This document shows positions 1 to 13,400 of a stretch of DNA of 64,000 nucleotides, one piece after another. A model generated the notes under the pieces. The model did not search any database. It saw nothing but the letters and a program-made list of their open reading frames with translations, and was not told where the DNA came from. The number at the start of each line of letters is the position of its first letter. Position 1 is the stretch's first letter. The DNA lies in assembly GCA_964020085.1 (NCBI GenBank), contig OZ026606.1:20464501-20528500 (forward strand). Direction: 5' to 3'. The position numbers were made by a program, and so were the translations under genes. Source of the DNA: Micromussa lordhowensis. Taxonomy: Eukaryota; Cnidaria; Anthozoa; Scleractinia; Lobophylliidae.

Positions 1-1169
1 CAAGCCAAGTGGTCCATCTGCAGGCTGAAGCTTTAATCTCCAATTTTTGAAGTACAGCATGATGTTACTAGGAGTATTTTTATCTGGGTTTCAACAATAC
101 ACTGATCCCCAGTCAGCTGATCATGACCCCTTACTGACCTGGCCCTACTGACCCCCTACATGTATAAAATCAATGGAAAGTAAAATTTAAAAAATTAAAA
201 AAGCCCAGAACTATCACTGGGACCAATTAATTCAATAAATTTAGCTTTCCTGAAAAAGGTGGTGGAGACGTCACAGATTTCCAATTTTCTTTCCTTTGAT
301 TTTACGGACAGGTTTTGTTTACGTAAAATCGTACACAGAATAAGTTGGAATATCATCAAACATGGTATTCATACCCATCAGAAATTAAGCAGTGAAAGTA
401 ATGACAAAACGTTGGCGGCATTGCCGTTGAACACGTTTGTGAATTTTCCTTAAGCCACTTTTAGAGTTTAAAAGTGGTTTTAGATAATTTTCTCCCTGAT
501 ACATGTGGTTGTCAAAAAGTGCACGGATTCTCAAGTACTGGTAACTCTATCTTGTTTAACAGACACATGTAAATAAATGGCCTTGTAATGGTGAACAACA
601 CTAGCATCCAGCAACTGTAAATGAACAGCAAGGCATCAAGCTTCATTAGGACAAGCCTATCTTTCCAACGTTTAAAGCAATTTATCAGTTATTATAATTT
701 CACTCAATTCTACAGAGGGTGGTGACAAGTTTTGTTTGGTGGTGGATAAAGGGTCAGGTATAACTTCATCCTAATCACGTGTGACTTCCGGTTGATGTAT
801 CGTGTGTGTGTCACCTATGGCCACTCACAAACAGATTCAGTTGCCAGCTTTTTGTCGGTACTTTCATTACTTTCATGTGATTTTTGTTACTACCTACCAT
901 ACTACCTGGGTGGAGAGAGGCACTGTAAGTCTTGCAAACCTTGATAGCATTCCAAAGAAATAAAGTAAACTTGCTGTTTAAGGTTGAACTTCTTGGTAAG
1001 TTTTAGAGTAGATGGCTGGGTTGCTGCTTTTTCAGGTCTGTGTAACTTGTATAAAGATGAGAATACTTTGTCCAGTGCTTTACTATCTTTTTTTCAAGCC
1101 CTGGGCTTTAAGATTAGCAGTTAGGTTGAATAATCTAGTTTACTATTTTGTTTCATATATCTTTTATAG
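1..1169. other. Upstream VIRMA intron, no coding exon recognised
   Basis: I looked for the missing N-terminal exons of VIRMA and saw none on the + strand. The stretch is AT-rich. At about 885-935 it holds a short piece (ACCTGGGTGGAGAGAGGCACTG) that also occurs within the SINE at 47319-47582, so it is a SINE fragment. The 64-codon open frame at 259-453 has no recognisable features. Confidence 0.5.
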
Positions 1170-4100
1170 GGAGACTCATCCGCCTTCTTTTAAACTGGAC
1201 TTGTTCATTCGAAATCTTGACAGACCTTCGGATGTCGTGTTTGAAAGACTTGGACAGTAAGTGACATTGTCCTTGGTTATGAAGGCTTTCTGGTCAATAA
1301 CATTTTGTTATTTGCTTTTTGGGGTGGCATGCAGTGTATGGAGTTTTTGCAGGGTTTACTTGTTTTGTTTTCCATTTTTTATTATTATTATGTGTGAAGC
1401 TTTGAGTTTATGTTTTAGTGTGTTTTGCTTCCATGCACCCCTCCCATGGTTGGGTGTAGTAGGTACAGTACCAGACAGAAGTAACCTAACAGAAAAATCA
1501 ACACGGAACGCGTTCTTGGAGCGTTCCAATTAGTGTTCCTTTGGCATTCCCTTGGCGTTCCCCTAATATTCGGGAACGCAAAATAGAACGCGTTCTAAAA
1601 AAAATTTCAAAACACGAAGAACGCAGGAGCGTGTTCTGAATTTCCTTTTGAATTTTCAGTAGAACGCGTTCTTGTTTGTTCTGCCATGAAGACGAGCTTT
1701 TCGAAAAAATGGGCAAGTTAGAAATATTTCAGAGCGAGCGGAAGCACAAAAAATAAACCGTGTACGCAGTAACCACAGACACAAGATCAGATTTCAAAAC
1801 ATCGCTTATTTATAGTTGAGTAAATGAAGGGTCAAAATATTGCAAACAATGTCAACAAAAAGAACTCAGTTGGATGTGTAAAACTGATCCGAAAACAAGA
1901 AATTATATTATGCTTTTCCGCGCGACAAAATGTCCCACAGAAGCCGAGAAAATTAAATAAGCAAAGCGAAACTAAAAGTTATTAGATTATTGAATTCGGA
2001 GGACAATTAAACGAAAGTAAATAAAACAGAATTTCTATTCTTGTACTATAATGGCTAACATTAAAAAAGCAACGGAAAATAAAAGCGAAAGACGCATGTA
2101 AAAATCAATCTGAAAACAAGAAATCAAAAATTTATTCGCCGCGCGAAGAAAATATCACAGCGCTGCGAAAGAGAAAGTTGGAAATCAAAAAGACCACAAA
2201 AACGAGCCCATTATTTTGAGATAAATCGTATTTCAACTGTGCTAAATTAGTGCCCTGACTCAGTTTTTTTCTCAACAGTTCTGTAGTAGCTGAATAAGAT
2301 TCAATTAAAATATTTGAATGAAGCGAATAAACTAAACAAACAAACCGCGGCAGTCGCCGTAAATTAAATATGCAGAATTACTGTTCACTGTTAATTTCTA
2401 AATTCACAAATAAAGGCAACCAAATGAAAGAAGCGTGACAGGAAGTTCAATAGGAATAAAGTTTCATTCACGATGAGGGGAGAAAAACCTTTCTGAAAGC
2501 AAAAAAATCTCCAAATTTTGCAGACGTGCTTCTGCATGCTTGACCGCTTTTTGTTCAAATTATATTCTTCACGCTAATCAATGCGAAAGTTTGAGCTTTT
2601 GCCGTCAACCGTTTCTTGCTTGTGGCTTTACCAATCGTTGCAAAAGTCGAATTCATCTTCGAAATAATGTTGTACATTATCATTTTTCTTTACGAAAGTA
2701 CAGGAAGCTGCTTTAAATCTGTGTGATCAGTTCAAAACTCCCTGAAAGCACACCGATCGTCTTGTTTTCGCGGCGGTAGAAGAAAAGGAAATTTTTTCAC
2801 CAGAAAAGCTTGATTATTCAGTACACCTTGATCTTCCATTCTGAGGTATCCTAAACATTGATTTGTGTTTTTCCTGGAAGTCCCAATAAAGAAGTAGGTT
2901 ATTTGGCCCGGTCGCAACGTGCCATGATTAGATTACGCAAAGGATGAAATCCGAAACTTGTTATTCGACAATTTGATGTAATTGACGAAGAAATGAAGAA
3001 AAACAATGAACTTTCTTCGGTAGAACTTCAACAAAAATTTTTTTTAGCATGCTGTAACAGTCTCTGCAGGCGCGAACCATAAGTTCTCTATGGAACGCGT
3101 TATCGCGTTCTCAATAGAACACGTTCTTGTTCAGAACGCGCTCCAGTTCCACAGAAATTTTGGCGTTCCCGCAGCGTTCCATTTCGCGTTCCATTTGCGT
3201 TCCAGTAACGCGTTCATTGTTAAGTTACTTCTGTCCGGTACTGTAGTCAAGACGTATTTTGGTTGGTGTCACCACGTGACTGTTTTATTAGTGAGACCAA
3301 CAGTGACGGCACCTGATGGTTGCCACTGTTAAGGGTTGACATGGATACAAACTGTACCTGCATGCTTTGCTTGATGCTTGTACAACATGTATCTCACCTG
3401 GCACTGCCATCCCTTAGGCACTTCCTCTAAGTTCATCATCAGACATAGCAATGAATTTAGAACATTGTAGAGAGGTTTAACCTATTTGAATAATAATTCT
3501 TTAATTCTCTATTTTTTTTTCTAGACTAGAGTACAAAGAGCCAAATAACTTCCAACTGGTTACATATTCCAAGGTAGGGTTTTATCAGTAAACCTCAGGA
3601 TTACACTGTATTTCTTTAGTCATTGTCATTCTCTGCAATAGGAAACGTAGGAAACCAATCCTATGGGAACAAGTTTATTAATGTTTCAGGTATTGCAATT
3701 TATGACTTTGGACCATTAAACCTCTCAAGACAAACTTTATACATAGTCAGCCGAGAGGAATGCTCACACATTTTATTTGCAAATCACTAGTTAAGTGTAT
3801 AATATTATTGATTGATAAAGCAGAGCTTCAATCTATAAATTTAACATCTTACCCAGAATTGTTTTAAAGACCTTACCTTGTGTTGATTCTTTCTTCTCAC
3901 AAGTGTTTCTCTGTTTATTGTCGTGATTAGGGTGCAACAGATGTCGTTGTTCTGCGAGGGTGGTACAACAGAATCACTATCAGCTTGTATGGTTTCTTTA
4001 CTGATGTCAATCAGCGTCCCCAAGAATCACGCCCAGAACCAAGAGTTGAGAGACCTCCTGTTATTGTTGAAACTAGGGCACCTGAGAGAGATCCTGAAAG

Positions 4101-4470
4101 ATTGGATAGAGAATCTGAGAAAGCAGCTCATGAAAGAGTCCCTGAACGGGCTGAGAGAACTCATGATAGAGGCACAGAAAGGCCTATGAGAAGAGAGAGG
4201 AGTGCCGAAAGAGGCCCTTCTGATTCAGCCCCTAGTGAGAGGAGTACAGATGAAAGGGTTCCCGAGAGATCTTCAGAATCAAGAGACAGACGAGAAGAGC
4301 AGCTGCCTTTAAGAGAAGAAAAGAGAGTTGGCAAAGACAAGGAAAGAACTCCTGTGAAGTCACCATCAAGGCTGAAGTCTCCTCCAACATCTCCGGAAAG
4401 TGTCACAGCAACTATTGGTGAAAGTACCGCTGCCAAACCAACGACCCCTCCAGGGTCCCCAAGGGAGGAG
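1170..4470 (+). CDS. VIRMA: VIRMA exons 1-3 of those visible: conserved N-terminal domain and Arg/Glu/Pro-rich segment
   Basis: Exons 1170-1256, 3525-3573 and 3931-4470. The first two encode the end of the conserved Virilizer N-terminal domain (GETHPPSFKLDLFIRNL, then LEYKEP and a TYSK end matching human FRPNSK). Exon 3 (180 codons) opens with GATDVVVLRGWYNRITISLYG, the best conserved block, then turns into a low-complexity stretch rich in Arg, Glu, Pro and Ser with repeated ERxPER-like motifs. Human VIRMA has a Pro-rich segment here, so the region is probably disordered in both. The intron 1257-3524 carries a 1.8-kb TA-flanked transposon. Acceptor at 3521-3524 is CTAG after a T-run; the donor at 4471 is GTATGC. 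Confidence 0.93.
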
Positions 4471-7400
4471 GTATGCACTGCATCACTGTTCCGTTTTCCC
4501 TTCAGTAGAGCCAAACATTGTCCTTGTTAGGTCACTAGAAAGAATGCTTTAAGTCATTTAATAAATAAATATTATATTTTCTTGAAAATGTCAGCAGCTG
4601 TTTTTAATTATTTTTTTTAAATTTTAACCAGCTTGACACATTAAGTGTTTTTTTTACACAGAATTACATGTAAGAACATATTTTTGTATTTTTGTGTTTT
4701 AAACTGACTTACATAATGTAATAGCATTTTTTAAGGGTAATTCAAGATTGTCTCCTTAGCAACCAGCTGGTGAAGAATCTGGTAACCAGTCTCCTGATGA
4801 ATTGTTTGAGCCACTCACCCCTGACCGATCTCCATCAAACTTGTTTATGTCTGATGAGGAGGAGGTAGAAGATCCAGTGAGTAATAATGGCATACTGTTA
4901 CTGTTTATAATTTTGTAAATACCTATGGTAGAGGTTTTATTAAGGACGGGGCACTGTGCAAATTGACTTGATGTGAGGGTGATTTTTCCTGCCTGGTTTG
5001 ACCATTGAGAGGAAAGTTTTTCTTATAAAGAAGTTCAGTTCAAAACAATTTGCCTGCCCTTGTAAACCAATTGCCCTCCTGCTGAAGCGTTAATGGAATC
5101 CCTGCCTATAGATATTTTGAATTTCGAGGACGTCAGGAAGACCGTTTTATGGATTATTTAAAGTTGGCGAAAATGATGTGCATTCTATTAAGAGCTTAAA
5201 TTGTGGGTACGACTTTGAAATGCTTGTCGTTTCACTGTTGTTCAGACTTGATCATCAATTTTGATAACTGTTGAAATTCCCTGGGAAATAATCCAGTGTG
5301 TTTTCTGCATAATCAACACATTTTTCTCCTGAAAAGTTCCACATAATTTGTTCTTTTTTTTTTCACATCCTGTCAGATGGCAGGTCGAAACATACCAGCA
5401 GAGTAGGCAGCTGCGGTCTTGAAGTAGATAGTGATTTTTGCCAGTAGCTGCTTACTTTTAAAAACCCAGATGGCTTTTGTATTGATTGGTGCTCAGGATG
5501 TCAGCATGTTTAAGTGACAAGTTGAAGAATGTGTCCAATAAATGAGTTTGTTTAATTCTTAACATTAATTTTTTACAGGATGGGTATGAAGAGATCCTTA
5601 GTGATGAAGAGGTACTGTATTTTGTACATATATATGTATCTCTGATGTTACTAATTGAACAGTTAAAAGCTGCTTCTGGGAACATGTTTCTAAAACTGAA
5701 GATAGACTTTGATTGACTGAATGAGGATTATGATATGATAAATTAAGCGAATGAGGATTAAAACTTATTAGTAATTCAGCTGAACTGGAAAATTTTGAGC
5801 TCTGGGATATTTCACATAACATACAAGTATTCTTTGGTTAATATAAGTTTAATACATAAAATATGTTTAATTTTCTAATATAAGGGGCAAAACAATACAA
5901 GTTTGCAAACCTGTGTTTTTGGTGTTTATAATGCAATGCATGAGTCAGAACAAATAATCATTTTTATAATTAATTTTGTAACAAATTTAACCTTTTTGTA
6001 CACAGGATATGGAGGATGGCACTCTAGAGGATGCTGTGAGTTTTAGAAATGATTTATTGTTCTTTATGTTTTTAAACAGACATGTATTCTTCTCCAAAAA
6101 TCAATTATTCTTCTTTATTTTTCTCTGAGCAGAATAACTTCTTTTTCTCTTTTGGAATTTGCTCAAAATGACCCTTAAGATTTCATATTATTTTACACAT
6201 GCAGTCTATTTTGATTTCAGGATGTGCAGTTTGGTGATTTGGATCTTTACAGTGAAGATGCTTGGATGTCAGTGTCTGTTAGTTTCAACCCTTACCAATG
6301 TGACTTGTCACCATTAACTGTAAGTAACTCTAAAGTTATGTGTACTGTTAAAGTGCTACTATGATCAAATTCTCGATATTCATTTTTTTACATTTTCGCA
6401 CACAATAGGTGTGTCCAAGATATTTTGCCAAATTTCAATCTATTACGAACAACAAAAGTCATGTTTTTTGGACCTTTATTTCCGAGAATTTACGGCCGCC
6501 ATTAATTTTCCTTGTTCCAAGTCTGGGTTGAGAATTGGAGAAAATGACATCATTTTCTCAAAAATACCGCACGGGTTGAAATTATAATAACAATTAATGT
6601 AGAAAATTGCACGAATTTATGAGCTAAAGCTTTTGTTATTCTTATGCGAACTGCTATACTACTTGTTATTATAATTTCAACCCGTGTGGTATTTTTGAGA
6701 AAATGACGTCATTTTCTCCAATTCTCAACCCAGACTTGGAACAAGGAAAATTAATGGCGGCCGTAAATTCTCGGAAATAAAGGTCCAAAAAACATGAGTT
6801 ATACTGTTCGTAGCAGATTGAAATTTGGCAAGATATTTTAGAAAGATCTGTTGTGTACGAAAATGTAAAAAAATGGGTATCGAGAATTTGATCGTAGTAG
6901 CACTTTAATAAGGATTATGTTGTAGTTAATTTTTGTTTCCAGTGAGTTTTAGTATTATTTTCAAAAACTAAAATCCCCTTTTTAGACAGTTGATAAAAAA
7001 ACCTAGTTAGAAAAAACAAACAGAACTTCAAAATTTATAAAATCACTTAGTTAGAAAAAAAACTAACTAGTGAAATTATAAAATTAATTGAGACCAAAAA
7101 TTAACTGCAACATTTACCAATTCCACATGGCAGTCTTGAGCAACATGTAAACAGGGCATTTTTTATACCCATGTGACTGGGTTGTGCAATGGTATTAATA
7201 ATGTTTGTGTCTAATACTATTTTTGCTAGTTTTCTACCTAGTTGAGAAATCTTAACAAGGAAAGAGTGACATTTTCTTCCTGCTTTTATACTATTCTCAG
7301 GATTAAGTGCAAAACACTACGTATTACTAATACTGTCTCATCAAAGTTACTGCAAACTAACGGGGATATTTGTCTACTCTCTTCTACAGACATTTGTTTC

Positions 7401-10400
7401 ACCTGATCTTACTGAGCATGAAAAGGCCATGTTAAAAGCTGCAGAGGATTCTGGTAAGTATTAATATTGAGTACTAGGGGTGGTGAATGGTTCTTCAGAA
7501 ACCATGGGTGTCGCAAAATTGTTGTCGAATTTCATGGGTCTCACAGCCTCACTTTTTTGTTTACCCATGTAGTTGAAGATGTGCATCTTGCAGTCTCGAT
7601 TTTTTTCACAAAGCTGTCACAGAGTCTTGATGCTTTGCAAGGCTAAGAAAGTCTTGAAGGACCGTTTCGTTTGTTTCTTTTGATGAATGATGTCTGAATA
7701 TCTTAGTCTTATAGTCTGAACATCTTGTGCTTGTGTTTAAAACATTAATTTTGAGCTCTCAGTCTCGCAATTTAAACAATCAAAATGTCTTGGGCTCGCA
7801 AAGAAAAATGCCACTGAGTCTCACTGTCTCGTGAGTCTCAAATTTACTCTTCAGCATCCATAGTATTGTACAAGCCGGCATGGCAAGCAGACATGCCGTG
7901 TTGCTGTCACTATTTCCATCTTAGGTTCCTTTTGTGTCAATAGATTTCTAGATGGTTTTTGTAATCATATCTGGTTATTCTGTTGTCTATTGATTGACTG
8001 TTTTCTTTTTCCAGATTCAGTAGATGACCAAGAAATCAATTTGGTATGTGAAATCAATTGATCAAACTAAAAACAATTTTATTATTGAGTGACTGCAGAA
8101 GGATGGGAGAAACATAGCAAGTTGTATAAGAAGTTGTTTTCCTTTAAATAGGGGCAGACATTGTTTGAACATGTGGAGATGTGCTGTACTTCAGAGAGGA
8201 ATATAAAGTGAGTGGGAAGATAAATTTTCATGTTTCCAGCACTCTCCTCAAATTTGTCAAATGGTGAAAACCAAACCTGTTTTTGTCCCAACAGATGGAT
8301 TGAGCAAATAGAAGAAATACCTAAACTTCTGATTCCAGGGGTGGTATGTTACATGTAGTTGACTTCATTTTATATTTGGTAAACATTACAGTAAACAGCA
8401 AGCAATAGTTATTACTTAATATAAAAATAATAATTTTTTGTGTCAAAATTTGTGGGAATTCAAGTTTGGCCGTGCTCAAAATGCTTTTAATTAACACTCT
8501 TTTCCCAAGTACCTCTTTGTACTCAGTTTCCTCAATTTAATATGCCTTGGGTATTGGAAATATGTTGAGCAACTTTTGAAGGTTGAGGTATACATGTAAC
8601 TCAATAATCCTACTGTCATGTAGTTGTTAATTCAGTGTCAGTGGTATATTAAGAGTGAGTTCCTTTGGTGTGATCCAGATCTGGATCAGTGATCCAAGAT
8701 CACTTGGATCATGGTACATCAAAGAAGCCGATGACCAGAGTGGATTCATCAGTTCCTTTGGTGCATGATGATCTGTATCACTCCAAAGGAACACACCCTA
8801 AGATTTTAAAGAAGATCATGAATTTCGTCTTTATGTTGTAGGCATATCTCACAAGGACAGAGCAGAAAGAAGGTGTGATGATTAAAATTTATTAATGTTA
8901 AGAAAATTCATAAGAAATAGGTTTCTTCTGCAATGACAGTTTTTGAAGAGTAACCAGGAGACAGGTTGTTTTAATATTGTACTAAACCCTTGCACAAAAC
9001 TACAGGTATTTGAGTATAAATTACTTGGATGTGTTGTCATTACAAATAAATTTCAAAGAATGAATGAAAATAGGTGAAAATAGTCCCAAGGAGTGTACAA
9101 ATGGTACCATTTTATTTCTCAATGTAGTTTGTTTAAATTGATCTGATATCCTAAGTTCATCACATTTTCAAACACAGTTTCATTAAAATACTCCCCTGTT
9201 TTCACAGGAGTGACGAGAAAACTGATTGAGTGGATCATGTATTCCTTGGATATCGAGATGGCTCAGAAACTTCCCATAGCAGTAAGTTCTGACAAAACTA
9301 CAGTAACACTTCGGTTGATGTTTAAAAAGAATAAGGAATTGTATTGGAAAAATGCTCAGATAGTTCTCAAGTGAGCTTACATGTAAATTCAGCTGCAACA
9401 GTTTCTTTTACACTCCATAAAACATGGAGTTCATGGAAAGTAGGCATATGTTACATGTTTTTGTATTTCTTAATCATTTACATGTACATGTAGGCATCAC
9501 AGGTGTTGTATTTTGCTGGAGGTTCAACTGTATATTCCTTTCATTGGTTAATTTACTTTCTCAGGCTAACATTCGGTTGATAAAGGCAGGACTCAAGCTT
9601 GTTGGTGCAATGTGTTCTTGTGGATCAGACGTTGCTTCAGTTCTCATTGTAAGTTGTTTTCCCACAAGGTTTATTGGTAAATTATCTCATGGTAGAAATT
9701 TGCTACTGAATAATTCATGTTCTTTAATACATGTACCTAAGATGCTGCATGTTATGCAGGTTTTAGCTCCCTGTAATGTACTTGTGTTAGTTGTATAAGA
9801 ACCACATACGTGTACATTAGCAGCACAAGCCGGCTTGCAATATGCAGTCTTTTTTCCTTTCATCTTGGCAGGAAGCTGGAGTTCAAGAGGCTCTTGGTAA
9901 ACTTCTGACTACAGAACACATGTCATCTTCAATGAAACTGCTTACCCTCCAAGGTTGGTCTTTGGTAAAATTTAGTGGACATAGAATAATAAAGTTAATT
10001 ATTAACTTCCTTGATCCAAGGTTAATTCTTGTGAGGATAAAAATTCCAAACTTAGCTTTTTGTAAACTATTCAAGAGGGCCTTAATCTTTTTTCTTTCAT
10101 TAATTAATAGATTTCTTTAACTGTTAACCTGGACTCACTTGTGACTAAAGATATTTTCAATTGCTTTTATTGTCATTTGACTATAGCTATCAACAACACT
10201 ACAGATTCTTATGTTGGAATGGAACACTTTCTTGGATGGGATGCCGATGACAAGGTATTACAGTGTATAATAATATTAACAAATAAAGAAGCCTAAGCTG
10301 TGTATTACACTGTGATAAAACACAATGGGCATTTGAAAACACGAGGGAAATGTAGAAAACACGAGCTGCAGGCAAGTGTTTTCTACATTTCTCAAGTGTT

Positions 10401-13400
10401 CTCAAATGTCCGGAGTGTTTATCACTGTGTAATACACGGATTAGGCTTCTTCATTTGCTTTAATATAGAGAGGTAATGAAGTGAAAAACAATAAAACACA
10501 CTTTTTCTATGTTTTATACTTTGATAAAGCATGGGTTTTTGACCAATCGGAGTGCGCGAAGGGTCCTATCTATATTTTAAATAACAATTATATTGAATTT
10601 GGTATTCATTAATTACAATAGTTAGACAGGAAGCCACGTCAGCCTTAGCTGCAATCCCGGACAAAACGGTTGGGACAGAAAACAAGTTCTCCCCTCCCCC
10701 CACCTACAATGTTGATAATCGGGTGATTTTTTTCCCTTTTTGTTGGAAAAACATGGTATTTTCCAACATTGATTAGGGGGGAAGGGGGATATGTGACCCA
10801 GCTCAAGTGTCCCACCTACTTTTGTCCGGGATTGTGGTTTTCATGCGGGTCCTCAATCCTAGTCATAATGGAATTGGAGAGTTGATTTTGTGGATGAAAA
10901 CCGGAGTACCTGGAGAAAAACCCTCTGAGCGAGATAAGAACCAACAACAAAGTCAACTCACATATGACACAGAGCCAGAATTGAACATCAGGCCACATTG
11001 GTGGGAGGCGACCATTCTCACCACTGTGCCATTCCTGTTCCCCAGTGAGCAATCAATGTTAGCTTACCTCTCAAGATCTGGTGATTGTACACTGCAGATA
11101 ATTGTTCCTGCTAATCAATTGAATTTTGATCTGTTTAGGAGAAAGAAACTACTGAGGGAACTGAAGTTAAACAGGAATCCCAAAGTTACCAACAGCTTGT
11201 TGACTTTCTACTGGCTGATCAGGTATGGTGAAGTCTGCATGCAAGCCAAGTGGCCTATCAGGCCAGAGCTTATTCCAGTTTCTGAAGCATTAAGCGACCA
11301 GGAATATTTCTACTTCCCCCACCCTTTGGATGGGATGCTAGTCCATCGCAGGGGTACTTTCCAGCATTGAATTTGCTGGTACCCATTTAATATTATATTA
11401 TTACACACCTGGGTCTTGAGAGACATTGAAAGTAAAATGTTTTGCCCTAAGAACACAACACAATGTTCCTAACTGGGGCTTGAACCCAGATCCGGATCTG
11501 TGACAGCTCTCTTATGCTGTCTTCTTTTGTCGTACTTGGAAATTTAATGGGGCAGTTATGGGGGCTTATTTTATTGGTTGTGGTAATCTCCTATCTTTTA
11601 ATTTTTCTTTTGAATTATAGACTGTGCGTGTGGTAGAAGCTGCCTCTGCCTTGGCCCGGAAAGTCCACTTGTATGAATTATTAGCACTTTTCCAGAAAAC
11701 TGTTGACAAGTACGTAATCAATGCTGCATCTTATCTAAGCAACTCTTTTTCCATGACAAATTGGGTGTGTGAGCCTCTTGAAACCCTTACTCTAATTCAG
11801 ACCGAGATTTGTGATTTTTCCTGACCCAAACTTTGATCCCTTATTTTAGACCTTACCCTTTAAATCAATACCCTACTTCTTAAAGGCCATGTTTATATTT
11901 TCAGACTTGTTTGGGACACATTTGATATGCTTTTATTAAGTAGGCTGCAAAACTGTGCAATGTTCGATGTGATAATCTTAATTGTAACAATAAAGAAGTA
12001 GCTTCTTCTAGAATCACAAGAATGCGGAAAGGATACCCTATTTCAGGCCAAAATGGCTAAAATCAATACCCTATTTCAGACCAAAACTTATTAAAACTTC
12101 ACCCTTTCAGCACACACGTACATGTTCCCCACATGGGGGGTACCCCTGAGGATACAAAATTGGTTGTTCATTCTCCCAGTTCATCTGTCAGTCCGTTGGT
12201 CATCCATTCATCAGTCCATTCCTGTGTCTGCCATGGATCATTGAAACCATTAACCAACAGTCATTTATACATTCATTATTTATCAAAAAATTCTGAAAAT
12301 AATAATCTACCATCAATATTCACCCCTTGTGCAGAATTGTGGAAACTACTCCTAGTCCCAGACCTCCCGACGCTGAAACTGATTCCACTGGCGAGGGAAC
12401 TGATAGGAGAGAGACAAATGATATCATGTCACCCGACCCTGACATTACCATGGATGCATCAGGGGTGGTCCCTGGAGAACAAGATCAAGCCCTTGATACT
12501 GAGAAGATTGAGATAATAGCACGCACTCTTGAAGAGATTTGTACATTCCTTAGTCAGGCTCAGCACTTGATAGTAAGTGGTTTATGAGATTACTCATGTG
12601 CTACAGTGATGCACTGAATACATATGATGCCCTGATTTGTGAAGATCATACGTGAACGACTGTAGCAACAGAAAACATTGTTGATGCATAATAATGAAAC
12701 TGCTAAAGAAACCCAACAGGATATGTCAACACATCTTTTCTTACTCATGATGATGTAAACATACACTGCGATGAAAAAGGAATCTACAGTAAAAGAGTGA
12801 AAGCTGTCAACATACTATGTATGCAGTAGACAAATGTACAGCAACACTACATTGTAAGTCGCTATGGTGTACATGTACCATCATTGCAGAATGTACATGT
12901 AGAACCAAGCTATATTTGAAAAAGAGAGTATGAAGGATTTATGGTTGGACATTTTGTGCCTTGTGAGACACTTCATTTTTTTTTTCAAATAGTAAAGAAA
13001 GGAATATTCTATGTGAACAATTGAAGCTGTAGCTTTTCATTTCTATGGCTGCAACTATCATTTGAGTGATCCGTACAAAGTGTTTTTGTTTTACCAGGTA
13101 CAATCTCCTGTGAAGGCATTTCCCACCTCAGCCAAGATCACTGGATTTGACACCTCCCCCAAGGATCCATATCCAGTATTGTTCCACCTGTTTAAGGCTC
13201 GGTAAGCTAGATCCAAACCAGTCTCACTATGGCATAGATAATTACTACATGTACAGAATGGCCTGGTCAGTGTGCTGAACTCCAGCTCCAGAGTGCTGGG
13301 TTTGATATTAAGGTGTCCAGCTGAGTTCCATCAAACTGTTGAAGCAATCTGGTCAAATACCGGATGGTTGACCAGAGACCGTTTAATAGTACAAACATTA

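Noticed and set aside
4161..4514. 117-codon minus-strand frame
   Set aside because: Antisense shadow of the Arg/Glu-rich VIRMA exon 3931-4470.
10807..11370. 187-codon plus-strand frame
   Set aside because: It runs out of a MITE end, across a VIRMA exon in the wrong frame and into a SINE; the real exon is 11139-11222 in another frame.
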